From: Clostridium chromiireducens
Lineage (GTDB): Bacteria; Bacillota; Clostridia; Clostridiales; Clostridiaceae
NCBI RefSeq assembly: GCF_002029255.1
Contig: NZ_MZGT01000016.1
Location: 21,166-85,165, forward strand
Length of the DNA stretch: 64,000 bases
Reading direction: 5' to 3'
The position numbers and the translations under genes were made by a program. Positions 1-8,366 of the stretch are shown here, in pieces; position 1 is the stretch's first letter; each line of letters opens with the position of its first letter. The notes beneath the pieces were generated by a model that saw nothing but the letters and a program-made list of their open reading frames with translations, did not search any database and was not told where the DNA came from.

Positions 1-419
1 CTAATGGCGAAAGCGTTGGAACTGCTGAAGTAAAATATAAACCTTTTGTTGTATTGGGACCTACAAAGACTATTGCTGTCCCAGTAAAGCTAACTCAAGA
101 TGTTAATTACTATAAAAATGACATAAATGATGAAGAGTCTAAGATAACTTTTAATGGTACTGATTCTAGTGCATGGGATTTGCTTTTTAATAAAAATACT
201 AAGCTTACTTATAGCACAAGAAATCATAACGAAGAAGTCACTGGTACAGTAGCTCTTTCATTTGGTGATTTAATTAAAGATAATTTACTAATATATATAT
301 CTACAATAGTTATATTAGCTATCATTATTACTTTAGTTTTACTAATTAAAAACATGGCAGCTAATTCAAGACGTAGAAAGAAAAGAAGTTACTATAATCG
401 TTCAAATAGAAGAAGATAA
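1..419 (+). CDS. C-terminal part of D-alanyl-D-alanine carboxypeptidase (partial)
   Basis: The reading frame is open from the first bases of the window, so the gene begins upstream. What remains looks like the C-terminal beta domain and membrane anchor of a DacA/DacF-type penicillin-binding protein that trims peptidoglycan side chains outside the membrane. The visible part ends in one hydrophobic segment (about 21 residues from LLIYIST) and a very basic tail (SRRRKKRSYYNRSNRRR), typical of clostridial PBP5-like proteins. The catalytic SxxK/SxN/KTG motifs would be upstream and are not visible, so the family call rests on the tail architecture and the segment LGPTKTIAVPVKL. A terminator hairpin follows at 446-501. 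Confidence 0.65.
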   Translation, partial: NGESVGTAEVKYKPFVVLGPTKTIAVPVKLTQDVNYYKNDINDEESKITFNGTDSSAWDLLFNKNTKLTYSTRNHNEEVTGTVALSFGDLIKDNLLIYISTIVILAIIITLVLLIKNMAANSRRRKKRSYYNRSNRRR

Positions 420-445
420 CAATTACTTATTTTTATACAATTTAT

Positions 446-501
446 AAGGCATCTTCAAATAACTAGGCTGACTATTTCCTAATTATTCTTGAAGGTGCCT
501 T
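446..501 (+). terminator. Rho-independent terminator after the carboxypeptidase gene
   Basis: Arms AAGGCATCTTCAA and TTGAAGGTGCCTT pair with one mismatch and are followed by TTGTTT. The right arm contains a TTG that could open the next reading frame early; because it lies inside the terminator the downstream ATG at 522 is the better start. Confidence 0.75.
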
Positions 502-521
502 TGTTTAAAGGAGCAATTAAG

Positions 522-1127
522 ATGAATAAAGTCGATTTTAAAGGAAGTGTAATTTTAAATCCAGTACCCGTGGTTTTAATCACCTCTAAAAATAAAGCTG
601 GTAAAACTAACGTTTTTACAGTTGGGTGGACTGGTACTATCAATACTAAACCCCCTATGCTTTATATTTCTATAAGACCTGAGAGATTGTCTTATGAATA
701 TATCAAAGAAACCATGGAATTTGTAGTAAATATGCCAAGTTCAGATTTAGTAAAAAAAGTAGACTATTGTGGCGTTAGATCAGGAAAGAAAAATGATAAG
801 ATAGCTGAAATGGGCTTTACTTTAAAAGAAAGTCATAACATTTCAACTCCATATATAGACGAATGCCCAGTAAATATTGAATGTAAAGTAACTAACATAG
901 TTCCCCTTGGTACTCATGATATGTTTATAGCTGAAGTAGTTGGCTCTCACGTTAATGAAGATTTATTCGATGACAAAGGAAAAATTCACTTTGAAAATGC
1001 AAATATGATGTCTTACTGTCATGGCGAATATTTCCCACTAGCAAAGAAACCAATTGGTTCCTTTGGATTTTCAGTAATGAAAAAGAAAACAAAAAAACGC
1101 AGAAGACTTGAAAAGTCTTCTAAGTAA
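522..1127 (+). CDS. Flavin reductase-like (FMN-binding split barrel) protein
   Basis: About 201 aa. The N-terminal half (VPVVLITSKNKAGKTNVFTVGW, split: VPVVLITSKN then KTNVFTVGWTG) and the segment KPPMLYISIRPERLSYEYI match the flavin reductase-like family, which binds FMN in a split beta barrel and reduces it or serves as an electron carrier in the cytoplasm. ATG at 522 is chosen because AAAGGAG lies 8 nt upstream; the longer TTG start at 489 falls inside the preceding terminator. The C-terminus is unusually lysine/arginine-rich (KKKTKKRRRLEKSSK). The gene stands alone and is followed by the long hairpin element at 1179-1370. The exact substrate cannot be read from sequence. Confidence 0.85.
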   Translation: MNKVDFKGSVILNPVPVVLITSKNKAGKTNVFTVGWTGTINTKPPMLYISIRPERLSYEYIKETMEFVVNMPSSDLVKKVDYCGVRSGKKNDKIAEMGFTLKESHNISTPYIDECPVNIECKVTNIVPLGTHDMFIAEVVGSHVNEDLFDDKGKIHFENANMMSYCHGEYFPLAKKPIGSFGFSVMKKKTKKRRRLEKSSK

Positions 1128-1154
1128 ATGTACATACAGATATCTCATACGTAA

Positions 1155-1178
1155 CTTAGGTTTATGAGATAAACTAAC
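1155..1178 (+). repeat. Recurrent leader motif (CTTA..TTTATG.GATAA..TA.C), copy 1
   Basis: Reads CTTAGGTTTATGAGATAAAC then TAAC, directly in front of the 192-bp hairpin. Related sequences precede or neighbour other hairpins at 1439-1463 (+), 5274-5298 (-), 57698-57722 (-) and 59019-59042 (-). It is itself the right half of a small palindrome (TATCTCATA at 1141 with TATGAGATA at 1163). Confidence 0.5.
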
Positions 1179-1370
1179 AGAAATAGAATGTACTCTGTTA
1201 CTCGGTTGCTAGAAAAAATGGCTATGGATTTCTACCAGTAAAAGTTGCACCAGTCCTGCTTGCTCCTTAGGCAAGCTAATGACAAGCAGGACTGGAACAA
1301 CTTTTACTGAAGAAATACCTATAGCCATTTTTTCAATGCAACACTGCGTAAAAGAGTACATTCTATTTCT
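1179..1370 (+). repeat. 192-bp intergenic hairpin element, copy A
   Basis: A near-continuous long hairpin. Outer arms AGAAATAGAATGTACTCT (1179-1196) and AGAGTACATTCTATTTCT (1353-1370) are perfect reverse complements. Inside come CGGTTGCTAG and its partner AATGCAACACTGC, then a stem AAAAAATGGCTAT/ATAGCCATTTTTT, then CAGTAAAAGTTG/CAACTTTTACTG and CAGTCCTGCTTG/CAAGCAGGACTG around a loop with CCTTAG. Copy B (2449-2640) has exactly the same length and conserved joints but different stem sequences that still pair. Lies downstream of the flavin reductase-like gene on the same strand. No open reading frame is evident. Confidence 0.8.
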
Positions 1371-1438
1371 GGAATGATATATCTCTAATCATAAATCAGA
1401 TTAATAGTTTTAGTATCAATTATATGCCCAAGGTTTTA

Positions 1439-1463
1439 CTTAGACTTATGTGATGACTTACCG
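1439..1463 (+). repeat. Leader motif copy 2 with a small following hairpin
   Basis: CTTAGACTTATGTGATGACT followed by TACCG, then a hairpin AAATACAT/ATGTATT around 1469-1492. The rest of the gap 1,371-1,679 shows only AT-rich sequence and a short palindrome (AGGCGG...CCACCT near 1555-1580). Confidence 0.4.
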
Positions 1464-1679
1464 AGATCAAATACATGACTGTAGTATGTATTGAAGATTT
1501 TAAGTAAAAGCTATGTTTTAATATAATGTTGAAATATAGCCTTTTAAGAATTATAGGCGGTATTGTCCACCTAAAATACTCAATATTAGAGATTTATGAC
1601 ATTTTAACTCTTCTCCTTGGTGAATAATATAAGAAGAACACAAACCATAAATTAAATAATAGAGTTATAGCATACCTAT

Positions 1680-2198
1680 CTAAATATAACGCCTCACTTT
1701 ATTCATATATTTTATATATTCTTCTCCGAATTTCTTAATACACCATCTTTCTTCTGAAAGAATAATCCAGTGTGTTGATACTTGAAAACCGATTAATAAC
1801 CCAAGTAATATCAATGAATGTGTTAGCAATACACACCCTAAAAAATAAATAAAATATGCAATGTACATAGGATTGCGGGATACTCGGTATAATCCGCTTA
1901 AATTTATTCCATTCATTTTAGGCTTAGCATAATTTACTACAGATACAGCATATAAAATAATTCCTAAACTATATATTACTAAACCTATGTAAAACCAATC
2001 AGAGTCAGTTTTTATTTTGAGTAATAGTAGATATAGTAAAATAAGGACGGTTGTAATTTGATAAACCCAGAATGCTACTTTTTCTCTTCCGATTAATGGC
2101 GCAAAGAAACCCGCACGTTTAAGTGATTCTTTGTCTATTATACTTAAAATCCCATACCTAATAAGTATTAGTGGTATTACTGTCAAAAATGCATTCAT
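1680..2198 (-). CDS. Isoprenylcysteine carboxyl methyltransferase-like membrane protein
   Basis: 172 aa with about five hydrophobic segments. The C-terminal half carries the ICMT/PEMT-type signature GLYRVSRNPMYIAYF, followed by E..W...KFGEEYIKYMNKVRRYI at the end, which forms the S-adenosylmethionine pocket in this family. Bacterial members are integral membrane methyltransferases of mostly unknown substrate. Start ATG at 2198 has AGGTGGGG a few bases upstream. The gene is monocistronic and convergent with the flavin reductase-like gene, separated by hairpin A. Confidence 0.75.
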   Translation of the reverse strand: MNAFLTVIPLILIRYGILSIIDKESLKRAGFFAPLIGREKVAFWVYQITTVLILLYLLLLKIKTDSDWFYIGLVIYSLGIILYAVSVVNYAKPKMNGINLSGLYRVSRNPMYIAYFIYFLGCVLLTHSLILLGLLIGFQVSTHWIILSEERWCIKKFGEEYIKYMNKVRRYI

Positions 2199-2448
2199 TT
2201 TACCCCACCTTTTATTTTTTTGCTCTATAACATTTCTATTTTAGTTAGTTCGCCTTTCAAACTATTGTTCATTAGATTATAGTTCTGTATAACACTTATC
2301 ATAACACAATTTACAAAATATTACATATATATTAGTTCTCTATTTTTTATTTTTTTTACTTTGGTATATGAATATACTACATTGCTTTGAAACATAGCCT
2401 GAGTAAATATAAACTTGAATCATCTCTTAAAAAATATATACCACATCA

Positions 2449-2640
2449 GAAAGAAAGACTAACTATTTTGCGCAGTGTTGCATTAAGAATAGGATTGAAG
2501 TATTTCTTCATTAGAAGTTGTTCCATTCTTGCTTGTCCTTAGTTTATCTAAGGAGCATGCAGGAATGGGTACAACTTCTAATGTTAGAAATACTCAATCC
2601 TATTCTCTAGCAACCGAGCAACATAGTTAGTCTTTCTTTC
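2449..2640 (-). repeat. 192-bp intergenic hairpin element, copy B
   Basis: Same length and order of joints as copy A but on the opposite strand. Outer arms GAAAGAAAGACTAACTAT (2449-2466) and ATAGTTAGTCTTTCTTTC (2623-2640) pair perfectly over 18 bp and are unrelated to those of copy A. GCAGTGTTGCATT and CTAGCAACCGAG are conserved. Inner stems AGAATAGGATTGA/TCAATCCTATTCT, GTATTTC/GAAATAC, ATTAGAAGTTGT/ACAACTTCTAAT and CCTTAG/CTAAGG follow. Lies just downstream of the 2654-3799 gene on its strand. The rest of the gap 2,199-2,448 shows nothing recognisable. Confidence 0.8.
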
Positions 2641-2653
2641 GACCGGTATACTT

Positions 2654-3799
2654 TTATAAAATAAAATGTTCTTCTAAGGCTTTAAGCATTTCGGGTTTGA
2701 ATTTATCGTATTTATCTGCAATACTTACTTTTTCATTTATCTTGTTATATTTAACTAATGAAATATATACATTATCATTTTCATAAGAAAGTAAGTATCC
2801 TAATTCTGTGTTATAATTTAAATCAATTTCCTCGTAGTCACTTGAAGTTATTTGATATAAATTACTTTCTTTTTTCTCTAAAAGCACATATTTACGATTA
2901 TTTTTTGTATCTTCACCACTTGTTTTAGCTGCAATTTTATTGCAGTATCTTTCGTCATTTAACGTTATAAATATGTTATCTTCATTATATCTTCCAAAAG
3001 GAACGTATAGATATTTTTTTTCTTTTAGGAAAGAAATCACATAATCTTTTATCTCTGATTTGGAGCCTTTATATTTTCTTCCATCTTTATTTATTGAATA
3101 CATTAGGCTTGTATACTTTTCGTTCCAACTAAAATACTTACTTTCCCACTCTTCAAGGAATAGTAACAAATTTAAAAAATCTAATTCATTATACTTCTTT
3201 TTTACTAAATAGTCGTTCTTAAGTATGTTTTCTAAATATTTTTCTGTAGTATTATCTATAATTCCAGCTTGTCCTTGTTTGGTTAAGAAACGACTAAAAT
3301 CATTCCCGTAATTCGTTGTTAATATGATTTTTAAAATAACTTTATTATATTTTAAAGATTTGTGTTCTTTGTTTTCAGTATTTACATTTGAAGCCCTATC
3401 ACAATTATCTAAATACTCTTTAATTAAAGTTGAATCTTTTTGTACATAGCCTTCTTTTCTCAATCTCATTTGACTCAAATCTCTTTTTATGTACTCATCC
3501 ATCAAATTATCTTGTCTATTTGCGTTTTTGGCTTTTATTGATGTAATTATGGGTATTATTTTTGATAATTTTTCTTCTAAAGCTTCTTCTACATTTGAAA
3601 GATAACTTTTAGGAAACTTTAAATCACATTTAGCATCTAACTCTTCCTTAAATTTATTAATTGCATTTATCTCTTCCATAATATCTAATTCTTTTTTTAA
3701 TATAGTTTTTTCTTCAATTTCAGAAACAATTAATAATTTACTTTTTTCAAAAGCATACCCTAATCCATACGTTATAAGCAATTCATCTTCGTAAGCCAT
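2654..3799 (-). CDS. Protein of unknown function (381 aa)
   Basis: No family recognised. The protein is charged and rich in Lys, Glu, Asn and Tyr, with no signal peptide or membrane segment, so it is probably cytoplasmic. The first 100 residues look helical (EEINAINKFKEELDA, VEEALEEKLSKIIPII). Part of the middle (YNKVILKIILTTNYGNDF) and the C-terminus look mixed alpha/beta. ATG at 3799 is preferred over the in-frame GTG at 3817 because GGGAG lies about 11 nt upstream of it. Single gene, followed by hairpin B, preceded by about 190 bp of AT-rich DNA. Composition resembles accessory genes. Confidence 0.7.
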   Translation of the reverse strand: MAYEDELLITYGLGYAFEKSKLLIVSEIEEKTILKKELDIMEEINAINKFKEELDAKCDLKFPKSYLSNVEEALEEKLSKIIPIITSIKAKNANRQDNLMDEYIKRDLSQMRLRKEGYVQKDSTLIKEYLDNCDRASNVNTENKEHKSLKYNKVILKIILTTNYGNDFSRFLTKQGQAGIIDNTTEKYLENILKNDYLVKKKYNELDFLNLLLFLEEWESKYFSWNEKYTSLMYSINKDGRKYKGSKSEIKDYVISFLKEKKYLYVPFGRYNEDNIFITLNDERYCNKIAAKTSGEDTKNNRKYVLLEKKESNLYQITSSDYEEIDLNYNTELGYLLSYENDNVYISLVKYNKINEKVSIADKYDKFKPEMLKALEEHFIL

Positions 3800-3993
3800 A
3801 TCTACACCGTCTCCCACATTCTATAATAATTATATAAACCGCAATTAATTAATTATTCGTTCTCTACGATTTATCTACCTTACATAATTATAGTTTGCAC
3901 TTGAGAGTATAATCAAGAAGTAAATATTGCTAAACCTCTTTGATAGTGCCATTCTTAATAGCACTCTTATATAATTGTATTTTTTATGAAATC

Positions 3994-4836
3994 TTAATTC
4001 TCTAAACTTTTAAAGCCCTTACCTAGAACTTCACTTGTTTCACTTACAGTAATAAAAGCCTCTGGGTCATTGTTTTTAATAAATTGCTTTAATTTAATAA
4101 ACTGTCCTCTTTTCAATATAGTCAAAATAACACAATTTTCATTCCCAGTATATCCACCTTTTCCATAAAATACTGTACAGCCTTTATCTATATTGTTAAT
4201 TATATAATCTGAAATAAGATGCTCATGATTAGTAAATACCATGACCTGCTTTGACATATTAAGTCCATCTATGAACTTATCAATTAAATTTCCTGTTAAG
4301 TATATACTTAATAGACCAAATAAAGCTAATTCGGTTCCAAAAGTGTACATTGCAAGCAATACAACAACAGAATCAGATATTAAAAGACTTTTACCGAAAT
4401 CTATATTTGCATACTTGCTTAAGATCTTTGCTATAATACTTGTTCCTCCAGTTGTTGCATCTTGAGTAAGCATAATTGCAGTCCCCAATGCCAAAAGTAC
4501 ACTTCCAAAGATTGAAGCAAGCACTAAGTTATCTGTAAATGCCACTGGTGTATATATCTTTTCCATAACCGCTAAGGCAAAAGATAATCCAAAGGCTGCA
4601 TATAAACTTTTAATTCCAAAACTTCCTCCAATAAGAGTAAATCCTAGTATAAATAATATGACATTACATACTATCATAACAATTCCTGTATCAAATCCAA
4701 GGATATGGTTAATTACTAATGCTAATCCGGATACTCCTCCAGAAGCTATTTTATTAGGAAAGAAAAAGAATTCAAATGCGACTACTACTAATGCTACCCC
4801 TATGGTTATAATTCCGTATTCTTTTAATTTTTTCAT
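3994..4836 (-). CDS. YitT family (DUF161/DUF2179) membrane protein
   Basis: About 280 aa with five or six membrane helices in the first 200 residues (VALVVVAFEFFFFPNKIASGG is the characteristic N-terminal signature) and a soluble C-terminal DUF2179 domain (KQVMVFTNHEHLISDYIINN..., GKGGYTGNENCVILTILKR). These proteins are common in Firmicutes; the transported substrate is unknown. ATG at 4836 follows GGGGGAGG at 7 nt, so the longer 4851 start is rejected. Monocistronic; hairpins occupy the upstream gap. Confidence 0.85.
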   Translation of the reverse strand: MKKLKEYGIITIGVALVVVAFEFFFFPNKIASGGVSGLALVINHILGFDTGIVMIVCNVILFILGFTLIGGSFGIKSLYAAFGLSFALAVMEKIYTPVAFTDNLVLASIFGSVLLALGTAIMLTQDATTGGTSIIAKILSKYANIDFGKSLLISDSVVVLLAMYTFGTELALFGLLSIYLTGNLIDKFIDGLNMSKQVMVFTNHEHLISDYIINNIDKGCTVFYGKGGYTGNENCVILTILKRGQFIKLKQFIKNNDPEAFITVSETSEVLGKGFKSLEN

Positions 4837-4979
4837 ATGTACCTCCCCCATTTATTAAATTTATAAATAACTACAATTTCTAAGTATATTACTATTTTTT
4901 TCATATTTCAACATATATATGCCTCACTTTTAAAATATTTCACTAAAAAGATTAACTAATTCGAAAGATATAACTTACT

Positions 4980-5072
4980 GAAATAAGTAGCATACGTTTG
5001 TTCAAGTTTCTAAGGAATCACTACCACAAAAATTCCTTATGAAACATTCCACAAAAGTATGCTACTTATTTC
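4980..5072 (+). repeat. Long intergenic hairpin F (93 bp)
   Basis: Arms GAAATAAGTAGCATAC (4980-4995) and GTATGCTACTTATTTC (5057-5072) pair perfectly. An inner stem GTTTCTAAGGAAT/ATTCCTTATGAAAC surrounds a loop. It is preceded by GATATAACTTACTG, which resembles the leader motif seen elsewhere. Inner sequence differs from copies A and B, so membership in that family is uncertain. Confidence 0.6.
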
Positions 5073-5195
5073 TAGCTAGGTTATATTTCAAAGCATATAT
5101 TTATATGTTTGGTCCAAATACCACTCCCATTATTCCTGTAAATATAATAACACCAAATATAACTGCTTTATGTCAATAAATATATCAATACCAGA

Positions 5196-5272
5196 AAGGG
5201 AGTAGACTCTTTTATGCAGTGTTGCATTTAGAATAGTTCTATAGCAACCGAAATAACAGAGTCTACTCCCTT
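5196..5272 (-). repeat. Short hairpin element, copy C (77 bp)
   Basis: Outer arms AAGGGAGTAGACTCT (5196-5210) and AGAGTCTACTCCCTT (5258-5272) are perfect complements. Between them the family joints TTTATGCAGTGTTGCATTT and ATAGCAACCGAAATAAC are kept, but the long inner arm is reduced to AGAATAGTTCT. It looks like an internally deleted version of A/B. It lies downstream of the LrgB-like gene on that gene's strand. Confidence 0.75.
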
Positions 5273-5273
5273 G

Positions 5274-5298
5274 CGGTAAGTTATCACATAAACTTAAG
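5274..5298 (-). repeat. Leader motif copy 3
   Basis: On the minus strand CTTAAGTTTATGTGATAACT then TACCG, immediately before hairpin C. On the plus strand CTTGCGGTAAGTTATCACAT is shared exactly with the copy at about 59,016. Confidence 0.55.
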
Positions 5299-5309
5299 TT
5301 TCATGTTAT

Positions 5310-6032
5310 TTATCTATACATAATAAAAGTATGATAAATAAATACTGCTAAATTATACGCTGCTGGAGCAATGATTACTGTCATGATTCCAGCTATGCCG
5401 ATAGAAAGGCTGCTCATAGCCCCTTCTACTTCTCCGAGCTCTAATGCTTTGCTTGTTCCAACTGCATGGGCTGCAGTCCCTATTGAAACGCCTACTGCAA
5501 CTTTATCTTTTATCTTAAATATTTTGCATATGGTTGGTCCAAATACAGCTCCAATTATTCCTGTAAATATAATAGCAAGAACTGTTATTGGCACTAATCC
5601 ACCTAATTGATTACTTATTGATATTCCTATAGGTGTTGTTACTGATTTAGGGACTAATGATTTTATTATGCTTGCATCTAATCCTATTAAATGTGATATT
5701 CCAATTATAGAGAAAATTCCTACAACACTTCCTATAAATATTCCACTCAAAATAGCCTTTGCATTCTTTTTAAGCAAATCAAGCTGCCTATATAAAGGTA
5801 CCGCAAGTACTACCGTTGAAGGTCCAAGAAACATATTTATGAACTGACCACCTTTGTTATATGTATTAAAATCTATATGAAATGCCAATAAAATTCCAAT
5901 TACTATTACTATTGCAACAAGCAGTGGGTTTAAAATAGGTACTCTTGTATATCTATTAATAAATATCCCTATTTCAAAGGCAGCTAATGAAATTACTAAA
6001 CCAAATAAAACATTATTTGTTATTATATCCAT
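5310..6032 (-). CDS. lrgB: LrgB/CidB family membrane protein
   Basis: About 240 aa, almost entirely membrane helices, with family segments NPLLVAIVIVIGIL, FLGPSTVVLAVPLYRQ, LVPKSVTTPIGISIS and GTAAHAVGTSKAL. LrgB partners LrgA in a holin-like system tied to autolysis and, in several Firmicutes, to pyruvate or glycolate movement. ATG at 6032 follows GAGGTGA at 6 nt; the GTG at 6041 is an upstream in-frame alternative. It lies 39 bp downstream of the LrgA-like gene, clearly one operon. Confidence 0.9.
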   Translation of the reverse strand: MDIITNNVLFGLVISLAAFEIGIFINRYTRVPILNPLLVAIVIVIGILLAFHIDFNTYNKGGQFINMFLGPSTVVLAVPLYRQLDLLKKNAKAILSGIFIGSVVGIFSIIGISHLIGLDASIIKSLVPKSVTTPIGISISNQLGGLVPITVLAIIFTGIIGAVFGPTICKIFKIKDKVAVGVSIGTAAHAVGTSKALELGEVEGAMSSLSIGIAGIMTVIIAPAAYNLAVFIYHTFIMYR

Positions 6033-6071
6033 ATATATCACCTCACGTATGAAAAATTCTTGTAGACTAAA

Positions 6072-6437
6072 TTAAATATTTTTATTTTTTTTCTTAGAAA
6101 TAATTTGTACTACAACTCCTGTTGTTCCAATTATTATAATGGTCGTTAGTAAACATACCACAAGAAGCTGCCACCAAGTTGCCTTTATTATTCCAATTGA
6201 AGCCATAAGCCCTACACCTGCTGGAATAAAAAAGAATGCTAGATGATCTAATAAAAAATTTGTCACATTAGAAATATTCTCTACTTTAACTACTTTTGTG
6301 TACAATAAAATAAATAATATTATCATTCCTAGGATATTCCCTGGTATTGGCAAATGGAGCAATGAAGATAATAATTCCCCAAACAAATAAATTCCAAGTA
6401 TAATTAATGCCTCTCTAAATAATTTCAACTTTATCAT
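6072..6437 (-). CDS. lrgA: LrgA/CidA family holin-like protein
   Basis: 121 aa with four membrane helices and the family pattern LLHLPIPGNILGMIILFILL followed by FLLDHLAFFFIPAGVGLM. Acts with the LrgB-like protein encoded next. The ATG at 6437 abuts the ribosome-binding site GGAGG directly; the in-frame TTG at 6428 has better spacing (9 nt) and could be the true start. Confidence 0.9.
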   Translation of the reverse strand: MIKLKLFREALIILGIYLFGELLSSLLHLPIPGNILGMIILFILLYTKVVKVENISNVTNFLLDHLAFFFIPAGVGLMASIGIIKATWWQLLVVCLLTTIIIIGTTGVVVQIISKKKNKNI

Positions 6438-6598
6438 CCTCCATTATTCGAGTTTTTTCATGTTATTCCTATACAAATTAATTTACCACTATTAATCCCA
6501 TAAGTAAAACGTCTTTTCTACTAAAGTAAAGGTTACCTTTTGGACAAATATCCTTATCTTGGCGTATTTTTAGCATTAAACATTAAATATAAATATAA

Positions 6599-6692
6599 AA
6601 CTAGGGCTTATCTTAAAAATGAAGTTTTCTACAATATATTTTGTTCTGATCTATAACAAAATATATTGAATCCATTTTAGAAAGCCCTAGTT
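6599..6692. repeat. Long intergenic hairpin G (94 bp), possible bidirectional terminator
   Basis: Arms AACTAGGGCTT and AAGCCCTAGTT at the base, then TAAAAATG/CATTTTA and CAATATATTTTGTT/AACAAAATATATTG around a 9-nt loop. Lies between the LrgA-like gene and the ABC permease gene. No T-tract of normal strength follows on either strand, so simple termination is not certain. The rest of 6,438-6,741 holds nothing else visible. Confidence 0.6.
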
Positions 6693-6741
6693 ATAAATAT
6701 CATTTTTTCATCATGATATTAAATATAAACCTCAAGTCTTT

Positions 6742-7572
6742 TTAGCTCTTGTCCTTTACCAGTCTCTTTTCTACTAATGAAACTACTTCGTACATAATAA
6801 AGGCAATTATAGAAAGTATGACTATACTCATCATAACCATATCTAACTGAGCTACTTGTCCTCCATATACTATTAAGAATCCAAGTCCGTTCTTAGCTAC
6901 CAAAAACTCACCCATGATTACGCCTACCCAGGATAATCCAACATTAATTTTCAAAGCTGAGATAAATATTGGAATCGAATATGGGAAAATTAAATACCTC
7001 AGAATTTGTATCTTTGAAGCTCTAAATGTGTTCATAAGCATAATCTTTTCTTTATCAATCTCGTTGAAGCCACTTAATACACCAATAATTGTGGTTATAA
7101 CTGATATCAATAGTGCAATAACAATTATTGCTGGCATTCCGTTCCCAATCCAGAAAATTATAATTGGTGCTAAAGCAACTTTAGGAAGTGCATTTAATAC
7201 TACTAAATATGGATCCAATATTTTTGATATCATTGGAGACCACCATAGTATTATTGCAATTAATACACCTAGAATCGTTCCTAAAGAAAATCCTAAAATA
7301 GTCTCATAACAAGTTACACCTATATGCTTAAATAAACTTCCATCTTCATATAAAGATACAAATGATTTAATTACTCTTGCAGGGCTTGAGGTCAAAAACG
7401 GATCAATCCATTTTTGATTTGCAGCTATTTGCCATAGAGCTATAAAACTTACTAGTATAAGAATTCTAGTAATTACAATTCTTCTTTTAGTACTCTTTAT
7501 TTTTCTTAAGTATTCCTCATGTTCTTTAGAAACTAGATCTGCTTCTTTTACTTTTTCGTGACTTTTAGTCAT
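6742..7572 (-). CDS. ABC transporter permease, SsuC/TauC/ThiX (nitrate-sulfonate-taurine) type
   Basis: 276 aa with six predicted helices and the BPD_transp_1 signature near residues 170-200 (MNTFRASKIQILRYLIFPYSIPIFISALKI contains the EAA-like loop). N-terminus is cytoplasmic and charged. Family members import sulfonates, taurine, nitrate or thiamine precursors. Its start overlaps the end of the ATPase gene by 8 bp, so the two are translationally coupled. The cognate substrate-binding gene upstream is broken by the prophage. Confidence 0.9.
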   Translation of the reverse strand: MTKSHEKVKEADLVSKEHEEYLRKIKSTKRRIVITRILILVSFIALWQIAANQKWIDPFLTSSPARVIKSFVSLYEDGSLFKHIGVTCYETILGFSLGTILGVLIAIILWWSPMISKILDPYLVVLNALPKVALAPIIIFWIGNGMPAIIVIALLISVITTIIGVLSGFNEIDKEKIMLMNTFRASKIQILRYLIFPYSIPIFISALKINVGLSWVGVIMGEFLVAKNGLGFLIVYGGQVAQLDMVMMSIVILSIIAFIMYEVVSLVEKRLVKDKS

Positions 7573-8332
7573 TTCCCTGATTCAACTCCTTCCATAATCT
7601 ATTGAAGTAATCGCTAAACTCAGGAGCTTTTCTCTTTTGAAATGGAGTTAAATCATCTTCTGCAAAGTTCATAGGTACTTCTACTTTTACCTTAGATGGT
7701 CTTTTAGATAACACTATTACTTTCTCTGATAAAGAAATAGCTTCTGCAATATCATGAGTAACCATTACTGCTGTCTTCTTTTCTGACTTTATTATTTTGT
7801 GAACATCATCACATACTAAAAGACGTGACTGATAATCTAAAGCAGAAAATGGTTCATCTAGAAAAAGTACATCCGGATTTAATGCTAAAGTTCTTATAAG
7901 GGCAACCCTCTGCCTCATTCCTCCTGAAAGTTCACTTGGGTAATGATTTTTAAACCTTCTTAATCCATAAGAGTCAAGTAATTCACTTACTCTTTCCTTT
8001 GATTCATTATTTAATTGTTTCTTTATTTTTAATCCGAGAATAACGTTCTCCCAAACAGTATACCACTCAAAAAGATGGTCTTTTTGAAACATATACCCTA
8101 TTTTATCTAAGTTCTTTTTAATATCTTCACCTTTATATAATACGTGACCATTTGAAGACTCTAATAATCCGCTCATTATATTAAGCAAAGTAGATTTTCC
8201 ACATCCTGATGGTCCTAAAATAGAAATAAACTCACCATCATTCACCTCAAAATTAACATCATTTAAAGCTTGAGTTTCTCCCTTAATTGAATGATAATTC
8301 ATAAATATATTCGATATTTGTAACAAACTCAA
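7565..8332 (-). CDS. ABC transporter ATP-binding protein, SsuB/TauB type
   Basis: About 255 aa. Walker A GPSGCGKST, Q-loop (YMFQKDHL), signature LSGGMRQR, Walker B DVLFLDEPFSALD and H-loop VTHD are all present, so ATP hydrolysis should be intact. The start is probably a TTG at 8332 placed about 9 nt after AGGTGG; a TTG at 8338 is also possible. It is cotranscribed with the permease and follows the substrate-binding gene remnant by about 30 bp. With its natural promoter displaced more than 46 kb away, expression is doubtful. Confidence 0.9.
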   Translation of the reverse strand: MSLLQISNIFMNYHSIKGETQALNDVNFEVNDGEFISILGPSGCGKSTLLNIMSGLLESSNGHVLYKGEDIKKNLDKIGYMFQKDHLFEWYTVWENVILGLKIKKQLNNESKERVSELLDSYGLRRFKNHYPSELSGGMRQRVALIRTLALNPDVLFLDEPFSALDYQSRLLVCDDVHKIIKSEKKTAVMVTHDIAEAISLSEKVIVLSKRPSKVKVEVPMNFAEDDLTPFQKRKAPEFSDYFNRLWKELNQGND

Positions 8333-8366
8333 ATGCAATCACCACCTTTTCATCTTTATGTTATTG

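Noticed and set aside
4241..4465. Plus-strand open frame antisense to the YitT-like gene
   Set aside because: Shadow of the real gene: no ribosome-binding site and no plausible protein features.
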